From an uncultured Eubacterium sp. (lineage in GTDB: Bacteria; Bacillota; Clostridia; Peptostreptococcales; Anaerovoracaceae), in the NCBI GenBank assembly GCA_900551775.1, contig URXI01000009.1, positions 1 through 33,078 on the forward strand: 33,078 nucleotides of DNA. Reading direction: 5' to 3'. Under the pieces are notes generated by a model. The model ran no database searches and had not been told where the DNA came from. It was given only the letters and a program-made list of their open reading frames with translations. Below, piece by piece: positions 7,903 to 18,200 of the stretch; within the stretch, counting starts at the first letter, position 1, and every line of letters starts with the position of its first letter. The position numbers and the translations under genes were made by a program.

Positions 7903-9255
7903 TTATGATCGAGACATGCTGTTATCGCCTACGTCTTTTCCCAGATCGCAAGTATAAACCCAGACGATCTTATCTCCGTCTTTCAGCGTGTATTCAGAAC
8001 TTCCATAATTAGGGAAACTTCCATTGACCTTGTACATCCAGCCGCTTAACTTGCCGCCGTCAAACTCGTAGAGATAATTGATGCCCTCTACGTAATAGGA
8101 ACCGTAAGTCGGCGTATACGACGACTCTACTTGAATATTTTTATTTCTGCATACCCTATTCAGTACATCATAGACTGTGCTGTCTTTTTTGACAGTCACC
8201 TTCGTGGTCGGCAGAATGGTTCCGTCTGATGGTACGTAAGCCTCCAGCGCCGGATCCTCTAACTTTGATAAATCGTTGGCCAACGTGTCACATCTAATTT
8301 CTATGGAAACGGAGATTTTTTTCTCTTCCGGAAGCGTTGCCGGTGAAGAACCGCCGCCGTTTCCCGTGTTGTTATTCTGATCGGAATCCTTTGAAGGGCC
8401 GCTGTCTTTCTTTTCTTCAATATCTTTTTCCGCTTTTTTAATATCCACCGTCTTCTTAGCGTCTTTGTGGATTTTTTTCGTCAAAACGACATAGTCTCCG
8501 CCTTCCTCAACAGAAAATGCCGCCTGCTGTGCCTTTAGGTCGATCTTCGCCTTGGATATAAACTCCAATTTGCCCTGCTTTAAATCGACTTTATACGCCC
8601 ATCCGGTCGTTTTCTTCTCACTGTAGATAGGAATAGAGACCTTAAGCGTGCATCCAAAGGAGCCTTGCTGGTAGAAAGAGATCATCTGCCCCTGCAATGA
8701 CAATTTGCGAAGAATATCATTAATCTGCTCGTAATACGGCCCCTCTTCCTTTGCCGTCAAATTAATTGTTACAGGCTTTTTTACATTTGCGCCATCAAGG
8801 GTATAGGTCATCTCCTTCTTATCCTTGATCTCAGTCGTATACTCTTTTACTTCTTTTGATGCAGCTAGTTTCTCAACTACAGACTGTTCAACGACATCTC
8901 CGTTTTCCGCATTTTTAAATTCTTTTGTCTGGTCTTTCAAAGCTTCATAAGCCTCTTTTTTGTCGTTATACTCGCTGTCCTCAGATTTTGAAATCTGTTC
9001 GGCCGACTTAATCTGCTTTTCAAAAGCAAGCAGTGTGTACTGGGCGTACTGGCCTTTTTCATTTCCTGCGTTGTTCCGTTGAGCAGAGAGCAGTTCCTGA
9101 GCTGTTTTGATTTGATCCTGCAAAGAATCCGAGTAATCTGCCTTTTCAACGTTCATATCAAGAATCAGGTACACAGCCAGTGCGACTACAATCAGAATTA
9201 CGGCAATGACGCGCAGCCGTTTGCGCTTCACTTTCCTCTCAAAATCCTTATCCAT
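7903..9255 (-). CDS. Membrane-anchored DUF4430 protein
   Basis: 450 residues. A Lys/Arg-rich cytoplasmic N-terminus leads into one transmembrane helix (about 14-33), with the bulk outside. An Ala/Glu/Lys-rich coiled-coil-like stretch (45-120) is followed by a beta-rich region (about 140-265) and a low-complexity Asn/Gly/Ser linker (about 288-312). It ends in a canonical DUF4430 domain (about 315-435) with STVYDVLNRV, LSGWMYKVNG and YTLKDGDKIVWVYT. DUF4430 is related to the beta domain of transcobalamin/intrinsic factor. Third gene of the riboswitch 4 operon, 2 bases after the preceding stop with only a weak ribosome site, so translational coupling is likely. It is the only DUF4430 protein here fixed in the membrane, hence the best candidate to deliver ligand to the ECF importer (inference). 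Confidence 0.88.
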   Translation of the reverse strand: MDKDFERKVKRKRLRVIAVILIVVALAVYLILDMNVEKADYSDSLQDQIKTAQELLSAQRNNAGNEKGQYAQYTLLAFEKQIKSAEQISKSEDSEYNDKKEAYEALKDQTKEFKNAENGDVVEQSVVEKLAASKEVKEYTTEIKDKKEMTYTLDGANVKKPVTINLTAKEEGPYYEQINDILRKLSLQGQMISFYQQGSFGCTLKVSIPIYSEKKTTGWAYKVDLKQGKLEFISKAKIDLKAQQAAFSVEEGGDYVVLTKKIHKDAKKTVDIKKAEKDIEEKKDSGPSKDSDQNNNTGNGGGSSPATLPEEKKISVSIEIRCDTLANDLSKLEDPALEAYVPSDGTILPTTKVTVKKDSTVYDVLNRVCRNKNIQVESSYTPTYGSYYVEGINYLYEFDGGKLSGWMYKVNGSFPNYGSSEYTLKDGDKIVWVYTCDLGKDVGDNSMSRS

Positions 9256-9257
9256 AC

Positions 9258-10550
9258 TTATTTCACTTTAACCCTTTGCACCGTGCTGTAGCTTCCATAA
9301 ATCTTGTTGCCCTTGACGTCTGTTTTGTAAGCTCTTACTTTTACGTAATATGTTTTACCTTTTTTCAAAGATTTTATCGTTTTTACCGTCGACGACTTGG
9401 AGGCAGCTATAGTCTTACTGCCGGTGAACTTGCTATTGGCCGCATATCTGATTTGGTACCCCTTTGCCCCGCTAATCTTTTTCCATTTAACCGTCATGGT
9501 CTTTGTTTTCGTCGATTTCAGCGAGATAACGACTGCTTTCTTTGGTTTGGAGATGGTCTTTCCGTCCGTCATGTCATATAACGAACTCTTTCCGGCGAGC
9601 AATCTGTCATAAGCCACTAACGTGTAATAGCCCTGTTCCGTAGCCATGGAATTGACTTCTGGCTTATATCCTGCAGTACTAGTATTTACATGGCGAAATC
9701 CGCCGCTGTTTTCATCGTAGTAAGTCAGCAAAGCGTCGAGCACGGATTTTCCATTCCTGATAAAGCGATCGTCTTTGGTTGGATCAATCCCCAGAGCTGT
9801 CAGCCCTACGATTACCTGACAATTACTTTCTGCATTTTTCGTTCCCCATGAATCAAAACCGCCGTCAGCTTTCTGCATATCAGAGAGTACGGTCAGCGCT
9901 CTGCCTACGGCAGTTTTTACATCGCTTCGGTTCATATATCCGGCTAAGGCCTGGATAGCCATACCGGTTATATCGCTGTCAGGCTTTTTTCCATCGAGAG
10001 AAAATCCGCCGCCTTCAATTTCCTGATCCAAAATTTCTTTTATCAGTAAATCTCTTGTAGTCTGTACTTCCACACTTTTTACGGTTGGAATCTCATACAT
10101 ATCACTGTCTAGCGCAATCAAAGCCCAAATCGGTCCGTTGATACCCTGCCATTTTACATTCTCAAAGTCTGCCAGCTTTTTCAGCAGATTGTAGCCGCCC
10201 ACATTTCTTGGGTCTTTGCCAATCGCGGTTACGGCTAAACACACTCTGGAATACTCTGTATATTTTCTCTTGTCCAGTATGCCCTTACACTTTTTTACTT
10301 CTTTGACTAAATTATTATAATAAGTTTCATATGTAGAATCTTTAACGGCAGCGCCGCCTCTGGCCAGTCCGATGATATACCATTCATCACCATATCCAGG
10401 CTGTGACAGCTTTTTTATCATATAGTTCTCCGTTTTACTCATAGCCGTCTTATAAGACGTTCCTGTGCTGCCTGCGCCCCATGATAAGCATGTCATAGAC
10501 GACATGACTAAACAGAGGACAACGAGAAGCGATAAAATTTTTCTCTTCAT
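9258..10550 (-). CDS. Secreted alpha/alpha-toroid (transcobalamin alpha-domain-like) protein with FN3
   Basis: 430 residues. A signal peptide (about 1-26) precedes an all-helical domain (30-325) of the prenyltransferase/squalene-cyclase-like alpha/alpha-barrel type. The visible repeat cores are GGGFSLDGKKPDSDITGMA (180-198), DGGFDSWGTKNAESNCQ (229-245) and GGFRHVN (283-289), each followed by a hydrophobic helix. A fibronectin-III-like module (about 339-430) ends the protein. There is no evidence for terpenoid chemistry: it is secreted and sits in a B12-riboswitch operon between two DUF4430 genes. Intrinsic factor and transcobalamin have this same barrel as their N-terminal half, so I read it as the alpha half of a split receptor (inference). 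Ribosome site GAGG lies 8 bases before the ATG; the gap to the upstream gene is 18 bases. Confidence 0.85.
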   Translation of the reverse strand: MKRKILSLLVVLCLVMSSMTCLSWGAGSTGTSYKTAMSKTENYMIKKLSQPGYGDEWYIIGLARGGAAVKDSTYETYYNNLVKEVKKCKGILDKRKYTEYSRVCLAVTAIGKDPRNVGGYNLLKKLADFENVKWQGINGPIWALIALDSDMYEIPTVKSVEVQTTRDLLIKEILDQEIEGGGFSLDGKKPDSDITGMAIQALAGYMNRSDVKTAVGRALTVLSDMQKADGGFDSWGTKNAESNCQVIVGLTALGIDPTKDDRFIRNGKSVLDALLTYYDENSGGFRHVNTSTAGYKPEVNSMATEQGYYTLVAYDRLLAGKSSLYDMTDGKTISKPKKAVVISLKSTKTKTMTVKWKKISGAKGYQIRYAANSKFTGSKTIAASKSSTVKTIKSLKKGKTYYVKVRAYKTDVKGNKIYGSYSTVQRVKVK

Positions 10551-10568
10551 TCTTTCTACCTCATCTTT

Positions 10569-11675
10569 CTATTTTGCTTTCGCACTAACGATTTGAGACC
10601 ATTTCGTATAAACAGTTTTCTTGTCTATCGTTCTATAGCCTCTCACTTTGTAGTAGTAACGGGTTCCCTTTTTTAAGCTGCTTCTGTTCGTATATTTTTT
10701 AGCAGTGGTTTTACCAATGCTTCTATATACGCCGTCTTTTTTGACAGATCTATAAATCTGATATCCATCGGCCTTGTAACCTACTGTCTTCTTCCAGGTC
10801 AGCATTACCTTTCCTTTAGATACCTTTGTCTTTAAATGGGTTATCCTTGTTGCTTTCACGCCGGCGGCTACCTTGCTGTCCACAGATATTTTGCAAATGG
10901 GCGCAATCAGCGGGGCATCCACATTGACAGCGGGGTTGCCTGCTGTATTCCAATCCGTTGCAGTTGTCGGTACGGTTCCTCTTGCAGAAAGATAATACGT
11001 TTTTCCTGCTTGAAAGGTATCTTTATCTAGTTTGATAACCACTTTACCGTCTTGGTCCGTTACTATGCCGTCCAATTTCTGAAATCCATCTTCTGACACA
11101 ATTCCCAGTTCTGCATTCGGAATGGCCTGGGGATCTGCGTTTTGTGTCATCCCCATAAACCCTTGTAAGGACAGTGTAACAGAGCCTCCTGTGACCCCCG
11201 TAATTGCTGTTTTGCCAAAATAGGAAAAGTAGTCGGAGTAATATTTGTCATCTGCATTGACAGAGGCAATGATTCTGTCTCCATTCTTCACAGGTTCAGA
11301 TTTCACACCGCTTGTGATGGATAGGTTGTTGATAAAAAACAAAGTGTTGCTGGTTTCGATTCCCCATAGTTTGGAAACAAACTGGTCGCAAAGATATCCG
11401 TCCGGTTTATACTCCTCATGAAAAGCTTCCATAACAGCATCGATGGTCGTCATTCCATCAGCCGTCTTTACCTTCACTGGAACCTCTGCCATGACCATAC
11501 CATCAGCCACTGCAATGTCTCCTTTTACGCTCATGGTAACGTAAATCGTTGCTGTTTTTTCGGCAGCCCCGTACGCGTCCTCTCTATTGAGGCCTACAAG
11601 GCTCAAACAAGTAAACAACATAATGCCGATTAATACTACTGATGTAATGTGTTTGATCCGTTGGTTTGTTTTCAT
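10569..11675 (-). CDS. Secreted DUF4430-like protein with C-terminal FN3
   Basis: 368 residues. A signal peptide (about 1-37) precedes a divergent DUF4430-like domain (about 40-150: TTIDAVMEAF, NTLFFINNL, VKNGDRIIASV). A beta-sandwich (160-265) resembles prealbumin/carboxypeptidase-regulatory folds, with DGIVTDQDGKVVIKL and FQAGKTYYLSA. The C-terminus is the fibronectin-III-like module shared with its neighbours (278-368). The start at 11675 follows AAGGAGG by 6 bases; a longer reading would enter the leader hairpins. First gene of the riboswitch 4 operon, before the alpha-toroid protein. Together they supply the beta and alpha folds of transcobalamin on separate chains. The canonical GW-Y-NG motif is altered, so ligand contact by this copy is less certain. 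Confidence 0.82.
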   Translation of the reverse strand: MKTNQRIKHITSVVLIGIMLFTCLSLVGLNREDAYGAAEKTATIYVTMSVKGDIAVADGMVMAEVPVKVKTADGMTTIDAVMEAFHEEYKPDGYLCDQFVSKLWGIETSNTLFFINNLSITSGVKSEPVKNGDRIIASVNADDKYYSDYFSYFGKTAITGVTGGSVTLSLQGFMGMTQNADPQAIPNAELGIVSEDGFQKLDGIVTDQDGKVVIKLDKDTFQAGKTYYLSARGTVPTTATDWNTAGNPAVNVDAPLIAPICKISVDSKVAAGVKATRITHLKTKVSKGKVMLTWKKTVGYKADGYQIYRSVKKDGVYRSIGKTTAKKYTNRSSLKKGTRYYYKVRGYRTIDKKTVYTKWSQIVSAKAK

Positions 11676-11772
11676 TCTCTTCCTCCTTAAGCAGTCCAAA
11701 ATAATAAAAAGTGACTGGCGCCACCCCACTTTTTAATTCATAGGAAATTGTAAAACACAATTTCCTATGAAT
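11676..11772 (-). repeat. Leader with 22-bp perfect inverted repeat
   Basis: Bases 11730-11751 and 11757-11778 form a perfect 22-bp AT-rich stem with a 5-base loop. The right arm overlaps the T-tract of the second terminator. A second, imperfect GC-rich hairpin followed by TTTTTATT lies at about 11706-11730. No gene is present. The perfect hairpin could be a small dispersed element or a third termination/processing signal. Confidence 0.7.
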
Positions 11773-11797
11773 TAAAAAAGCTGTGGTAATCCACAGC
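11773..11797 (-). terminator. Riboswitch 4 terminator, second of two
   Basis: Minus strand GCTGTGG-ATTA-CCACAGC followed by six T. It carries the same upstream sequence (GTAAATACGGGCTGTGG) as the terminators of riboswitches 2, 3, 5 and 6, so this is the ancestral platform terminator. Confidence 0.9.
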
Positions 11798-11814
11798 CCG
11801 TATTTACTGACATT

Positions 11815-11850
11815 AAAAAAGCTCCTACCGGTTTCCGCGCCAGTAGAAGG
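11815..11850 (-). terminator. Riboswitch 4 terminator, first of two
   Basis: Immediately downstream of the aptamer, CTTCTACTGG and CCGGTAGGAG form a 10-bp stem (two G-T pairs) with an 8-base loop, followed by C and six T on the minus strand. The other riboswitches here have only one terminator in the linker. Confidence 0.75.
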
Positions 11851-12029
11851 TTCGCTCTATGCAGGTCTCCTGGCTTACGGTTCAACGTTCGTTGTTATCC
11901 TTCCCGATATGATATCAGTGGATGGCACAGCCGCAACAAGAACTCTCCGTTTACAGTGGCGGGACCGCGCAGGACTGAAACCTGCTTCCCTCTTAGCTTC
12001 CCTATTAGTGAGAAGAACATAGAACACGA
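11851..12029 (-). promoter_or_regulatory. Cobalamin riboswitch 4
   Basis: Minus-strand aptamer with AGAGGGAAGCAGGTT, GCGGTCCCGCCACTGTAA and GCCAGGAGACCTGCATAG. P1 arms are at 11851-11861 and 12019-12029. It controls the three-gene DUF4430 / alpha-toroid / membrane DUF4430 operon. Confidence 0.96.
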
Positions 12030-12046
12030 AGTATTCAATTTATTCT

Positions 12047-12075
12047 ATTATATTTCAAAAAATACTGCCTGTCAA
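12047..12075 (-). promoter_or_regulatory. Sigma-A promoter P4 for riboswitch 4
   Basis: Minus strand TTGACA (12075-12070), 17-base spacer, TATAAT (12052-12047): a consensus promoter, so strong transcription is expected when the riboswitch is open. Bases 12076-12224 beyond it hold no recognised feature. Confidence 0.9.
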
Positions 12076-12224
12076 TCTAACGATATTTAGATTTTCTGGT
12101 ACTCTTTACAAATATCCTTTGATTAAGAAATTTAGGTCACATAGAGAACAACTTCTCTAATAACACAAACCTATTGCAGAAGTTTCTTTACCACTGTTGT
12201 GTCTCCTGATTTACTGAAATACAA

Positions 12225-12248
12225 GAACCCGAGGCTCGCCCGGGTTCC
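12225..12248 (-). terminator. Terminator of the 2835-residue protein gene
   Basis: Minus strand GAACCCG...CGGGTTC stem followed by TTGTATTT, 14 bases after the stop codon. The T-tract is imperfect but position and stem support termination. Confidence 0.75.
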
Positions 12249-12261
12249 ATATTCTCATCAG

Positions 12262-15200
12262 CTATTTTGCTGTTCTGATTGCTTTACTTGACCACTTGGT
12301 GTACACTTTGTCTCCTGCAATGGTTCTGTAGCCCCTCACCTTGTAGTAATACCTGGTTCCTTTCTTCAGGCTCTTCGTATTCTTGTAGGAGGTCTTCTTG
12401 GTCTTGAAGAAGGCCTTGGTGCCATATCCGCTGTTCTTCTTCTTGGATCTGAACACCTCATAGCCGTCCACCTTGTAGCCTTTGGACTTGGTCCAGGTTA
12501 CTTTGATGTAGCCCTTGCCTGCCTTTGACTTCGCCTTCAGGGTTGTCTTCGCAACGCCCGCCTTCAGTCTGGCGTTCTTCTCCGCATCGGTTTCTTCGCT
12601 GCCCTGCGCCTTGATGGCTGCATCGATCTTAGACTCCTCTGCGATGACGAACTTGGACAGGTGTTCCGTCTCGAGCTGGTAATATGGCTTGCCATTGATG
12701 GTTACGACCTTGCCACTCACCTTCTCCAGTCTGCCGTCGTCACCGATGGCTGCTGCTGCAACGGTTTTGTCTTTCAGCTGATTCGGTACCGGCAGAAGCA
12801 GCTTCAGCTTGTTCCCGCCGAAGGTGGTGATTTCCTTACCGTCAGAAAGAATGGTCACTTCCGTGATGGCTGCAGATTCTCCCAGAAGTTCCTTTTGCTC
12901 GTCTGTTACCGCTTTCTTCTCAAGAATAATTTTGACAGTGGCACCCTCTGCCGCCTTCACAACTTCCGTCATGGTCTTTCTGTCCAAAGTCACGTTACCC
13001 ACAGGTGTTGCCACGTTCAGTGCCGCATCAGTCTTTTCTGCGATGGCTGACAAAGAAGTCTTAGGCAGTTCCAGAGTGACCTTGTCCGCTTTGTCTGCGC
13101 CGGTGACGTTGAGTCTGATTTGTGTGGATTCGTTTTTCTTTGCCTCATCGATCAGCTTGTCGATTTCGGAGCCGCTGACAGATACAGAAGCTTCGCCGTC
13201 TTTGATCGTCGAAGCGACGTTCTGGGAAGTCTCAATCTCCTTCTCTCCCCAATTTCCGGCATCCGGATCCTGGGTATAGTCTCCCGTATAGTACAGCTCA
13301 ATTTTGTCGCCATCTTTCAGATAGTAACTACCCATGTATACATCCGGCAACTTGCCGTTGACCTTATAGATCCAACCGCTGTTCGCCGAATCTGTATCGG
13401 AGAGCGTCGCACCAGAAGGGTCGGTAATGGAAGCCACATAGCTGCCTACTCCGGTATAGGTATAGTTATTTTGAGACATGGCAGTCTTTACAACATCCCA
13501 AACGGTAGTCGTGTCCGCATCAAGGCCACTTACCGTATAGGACGGCATGTTCTGAAAGCCCTTTACGCCTTTACCATCTATAGCGACGGAGGCTTTGATT
13601 TCTGATGGCGGATTTGGATTGTCCGTACCAGTGCTGCCTTTGACATTGACCGTCGTTGAAACCGGCTGCTTGTAGAACTGCTGGAACTGTTGGTACTGGG
13701 AAGCTTTTGCCGTGTCTTTGAACTTCTTCCAATACTTTCCGAATTCACTGTGTGTCAGCACGCTATCGATCTTCACCTGCGTGTTGTATTCCGGCTGTGT
13801 CACTTCCAAAGTTTCATATTCAATTACCTTTGGCTTGCTGGTGCGGAATTCTCTCCATGTGTCGTTGAGGAACGGATCATATCCCGGCAGATCATCTACT
13901 TCGATGCCGCCAAAAGTCAGGTTGATGACTCCTCTGACATAATTCAGGGAACCATCTTCCCTCTGGAGAATCTCTACAAACGGGTTCAAATTTTTCCTTA
14001 TCTCGTCCTTTGCAGTATTCTCGCCTTTGATGCCTTCCCAATAAGCACTTTCTTCCAACGCAGCCTTCATGAACGCTGCTCCGTCTTCCAGTTCCTTTTC
14101 TGTCAAAGGTTTTACGGTCAGATAAAAAGTCTTCTTTGCATATACGTCTTTGTCATTTTTATATTTATGTATTGTAATCGTATATGGGACTTTCACTTCT
14201 TTCTGTCCTGGCAGCGGACGATAGATTTCAGCATGGTAGCCGTTAAACTCCAGCACATCTGTGTTTCCGCTCTCCATCTTGACCTGGTAGTCCCAGCGAT
14301 CCATAACGCCTTCATCCGTCAAAGTCTGTGATGTCGGCATTTGAATGTCGCTAGTGACTGCATTAGTATCAATTGGCTTTTTCTTATCGACAAAATCGCG
14401 CAGCAATCCTTCGTATTTGTCCTCTAAGGCCTTCTGCATCTGTTCACTTGGATCTTCTGTCAGTGGCGCGATGTTAATTATAAAGGTTCTCGTCCCTGTC
14501 ATCCACAAGGTATCTTCGCCCTTGTTCTTAAATTCATCCTCTGTATAGTCATCAAAGAGGTTGAAGGTGGTCAGGGCAGTCAGCCTAAAGGTCACTGGTT
14601 CGCTTCCCTTTCTCGGTCTGTTCAATTTTGCCGAGTAGCTTCCGTCCGCATTCTCTGACACCAAAATTGCATCGGTATCAGGGGAAGACCATTTTACACT
14701 TACTGGCTGTCCCGCGATGCTGGTCGGCAGGATCAGGTCTTCCGAGACTTCCCCGTCTACGGTTACCGTATCCCACCAGTCGGCTTGGTTTTCTTTCCCA
14801 ATCGTTGCCGTATTTTCGTTGGCACCTTTGATGGTATCCCAAGTTATCGTATTGACTGCATCGTCCAGCTTCTGCTCGACGACTTTTTCGTCCCAGCCGA
14901 TATGCACGCTGACCTTAACGTCTACAGACTGGGTTCCCAGCTTCAGTTTGAAAGTAACGCCCTTGTACTGCGCATATTTTGTGGCGCCTTCTGCCCCTGT
15001 GAAATATTTGATGGTTCCGTCACTTTCAAGATTTACTTCATCGTTATTTGGCAGAGATTTGGTTCCTGCACCGACAAACTCTACGCTGATTTTTCCTTCA
15101 CCGTCATCATAAGAATAGTCTTTCGTATCCACATCATAGCCAGCGCGAGCCAGATACTGCTCCATCGCCTGATAGATATTTGTATGATTGTACGCCTGTA

Positions 15201-18200
15201 ATGGCTGAATGAATACGCTTGACTGTTCCAGTTTGTCTTTAATTCCATTTAGTTTCTCTAAGTCCTGTGAGTCACCAGACCACAGCACCAGGGTGAAGGT
15301 CTTTGTTACACTTTCTCTATTCTTAGTAATCGTTGCCGTCAAAGTCACTTCTTCTTTTGCAGTTTCCGGTAAGGTGATTGTACCTGTATTGCTTACTAAT
15401 GCTGGATTGCTGCTGCTCCAAGCTACACTGCACCCATTTACACTGCTGTCCAAAGTTAAGCTTTGCGGCTCCTTGAACTGATATTTTTCTTCTGCATCAG
15501 GTGCCAGGGCAAGTCCCGCTCTGTCCTTGATGCGCAGCGCTGCTTTGGCTGCCATGGCAGTCTTGTAATCATCGCTGAGCTCAGGTTCTTTACCACCTTG
15601 CCATGAGAGCACAGGATACCCGCTGTTCAGGTTACTGTCCTGGCGAAATGCGTTTCCGGTTCCGTTAAGTTCAAGAACAAATCTCCCGGTCTTCATGTCG
15701 TCCGCGTTTTTCTCTGTTGCTACGGCCGTTCCTTCTGCAAAGGCCTTTGCTGCTGTACCACGAAGATAGTATGCGTTCTTTACAGTTCCTTGTACAGAAC
15801 CCGCAACTGCGCCGATGCCAGCCCCCGGTCCGGTTATTTTTCCCGTGTTATATGAGTTCTTCAGAGTTCCGCTTGCATACAGCGTGCCTACTATGCCTCC
15901 GATGGCTCTGTTGGTAGTTTTACTTGTGTCGGCAGTCACGCTGCCAGTATTGTAACAATTCTCTATTACCCCATAGGTATAACCCGCAATACCGCCGGTG
16001 TTAAGCGGACTGTTAAAGGCTACACAGGTGTTTTCTATAACTGCATAGTTCACGCAATTTTTGATAACGCTGGCCCCGCCTTCCATTCTTCCAACGATAC
16101 CGCCAGTTGAGTATGAACTGCTGTTTTTTATGCTGCCGCTAAAGCTACAATTTTCAATAGCACCCTTACTTGATCCGGCAATGCCTCCCAAGTTCCCGTT
16201 TCCTGAGACGAAACCAGATACAGATAAGTTCTTCACCACACCCGTTTCATCGATAGAGTCAAAGAGACCATCACTACTTTTTAATCCACTGATAGTTCTG
16301 CCATCTCCGTCAAATGTCCCGGCATACCTTTTATCAAATAGACCAATTCCGGTCCATTCTTTGTTATTTAAGTTGATATTCGCAGTCAGTTTTCCATTGA
16401 TTGATGACTGCTCTTGGTTATTGGCCTGATCTGCAAACCATGCCAGTTCTGCGCCATTAGATATCTGATACACATTTCCAACTTTATTTGGTTCGGTCTG
16501 AGTTTTGCCGTCCCAGGCATCTCCTGCAAATTCCAAAGTAACAGGAATAGTCATATCCTTATCTGGAGTAAAGCTTTCCGTCTTTGTCACATAGTTCTCT
16601 GCTGAAATCGTATAATTATAAACCTCATCGACTGGAAGCTTATACGTCCCGTCTTCCTGTTTAAATGCTTCCATCGTATCACCATAGGAGTTTGTAACGT
16701 CTATGACATACGAGTTGATTTCAGAAGCCGACACTTCAAATTTTACCGTAGCCTGCTCCACTGCCTCCATGGATACAGTTTCCTTTTTGCTTTCCTCATC
16801 ACCGATATTCAGCGGCCTATCTGTGATATCTTTATAACCAAATGCCTCAACAGAATATGTGTAGTTCCCCTTTTCCAGAAGATATTTCTCTCCTGTTGGA
16901 TTTACGATATCTCCATCTTTCTTGACAGTGATCGCCGCTTGTTCCGGTGTGACTTCAAATGTTACAGCCGTCAGCGCTTTTGCTTCAAACCCCTTCAGGC
17001 GAATCCAATTCTCATCTCCTGGATTCATATCAGAGCCGTTGACATAGCACTTGTAGTTAAGTGTTATGATATCCCCTTTATCTGCAGAAATCTTATAGCT
17101 GTTCCAATCCTGACTGACTTCCTCAAATCGATCTACTTGCTGATCGTTTTTCTTTATAATCAAACCATAATCGCTGCCTGTAAAAGAACTTCCAAGCTCA
17201 GAAATCATATAGTCAAAAGTCAATTCCGTTGGCTTGTCAAAAGTCAGTGTGATAGCACTTGTGGTATTCGTTCTCTTATTGCTGGACTGTAAATAGCTTG
17301 TGTCATGATCTTTTGTTGCAAAAAACGGGTATGTATTATCGTCCTTTGCCGATACACGGTCCGCAACATCTGCAAAGAAGTCGGCAAAGGTCAGTTTCTT
17401 GATCATATCGACAGTAATCGTTTCCGCTTTACTGCTTACTGTAAATAAACCCTTTTCAGGCTCACAGCCTTCACAAGTGATGGTATATGTGTAGGCACCC
17501 ACAGGAAGACTGTCTCCATTGGTAAAGTCTACAATTTGGTCGCCGCTTTTTATTTCAATTGCCGGCTCTGCATCAATGCCACCTGGTTTATTGATGTTAA
17601 AGTTCACGGCGTAGGAATCGGCTTTCTGCATGTTAACGGTGACGTTCGAATCCTCTCCGTCTACAGTAAATGCTTGATCTGAGACCGGCACGTAACCAAA
17701 AGCTGTCGCAGAATAGGTATAATCGCCGTTTTCCAGATAATATTTATCTCCATCAGGCTCAATTTCAGTGTTACCTTTTTTCACCGTGATGACAGTTCCA
17801 TCAGGTTGCCCTGAAAAAGATGTCTCGTAGATTGTATCTGCCTGAAACCCTTTGAGCCTGACATAGTCACTACTGGAATAATAGTTTTTATAGGAGATTT
17901 TAATAATGTCTCCTTTTTTTGTATTTATGCTATGCGTTTTCCATGCTGAACTCGTCCCATTAAAGGTGTTTTGCAACTCACCATTGCAATAAAGCTTTAG
18001 TCCATAAGTACCATAAGTATTAGAAACAGAAGTCCAATAATCGAAAGTCAACTTTACATTTTCCTTAATCTCCAATGTAATATAGCTTTCAGTAGAGTTA
18101 TACTGTTTATTGCCTGACTCTAGGTATTTGACACCCTCATCTGACGTTACCGCTTTAAACGGATAAGTTTCATCATTTTTGACCGAGAACTTACTTTCAA

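Noticed and set aside
9258..10550. Squalene/hopene cyclase or prenyltransferase enzyme
   Set aside because: Secreted, with no cyclase DXDD-type acid motif visible and in a B12-regulated operon; only the toroid fold is shared.
10550..10569. Lipoprotein signal in the 430- or 368-residue proteins, from a Cys in the leader peptide
   Set aside because: The residues before the Cys (SMTC, LFTC) do not fit the lipobox, which needs Gly, Ala or Ser at -1.
25..12029. Recurring near-identical ~165-base blocks read as dispersed mobile repeats
   Set aside because: They contain the conserved blocks of the cobalamin riboswitch, each with promoter and terminator; no terminal inverted repeats or target duplications are seen.
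12661..14331. Long plus-strand open frames opposite the giant protein gene
   Set aside because: They mirror the codon pattern of a real minus-strand gene, lack ribosome sites and show no family features.
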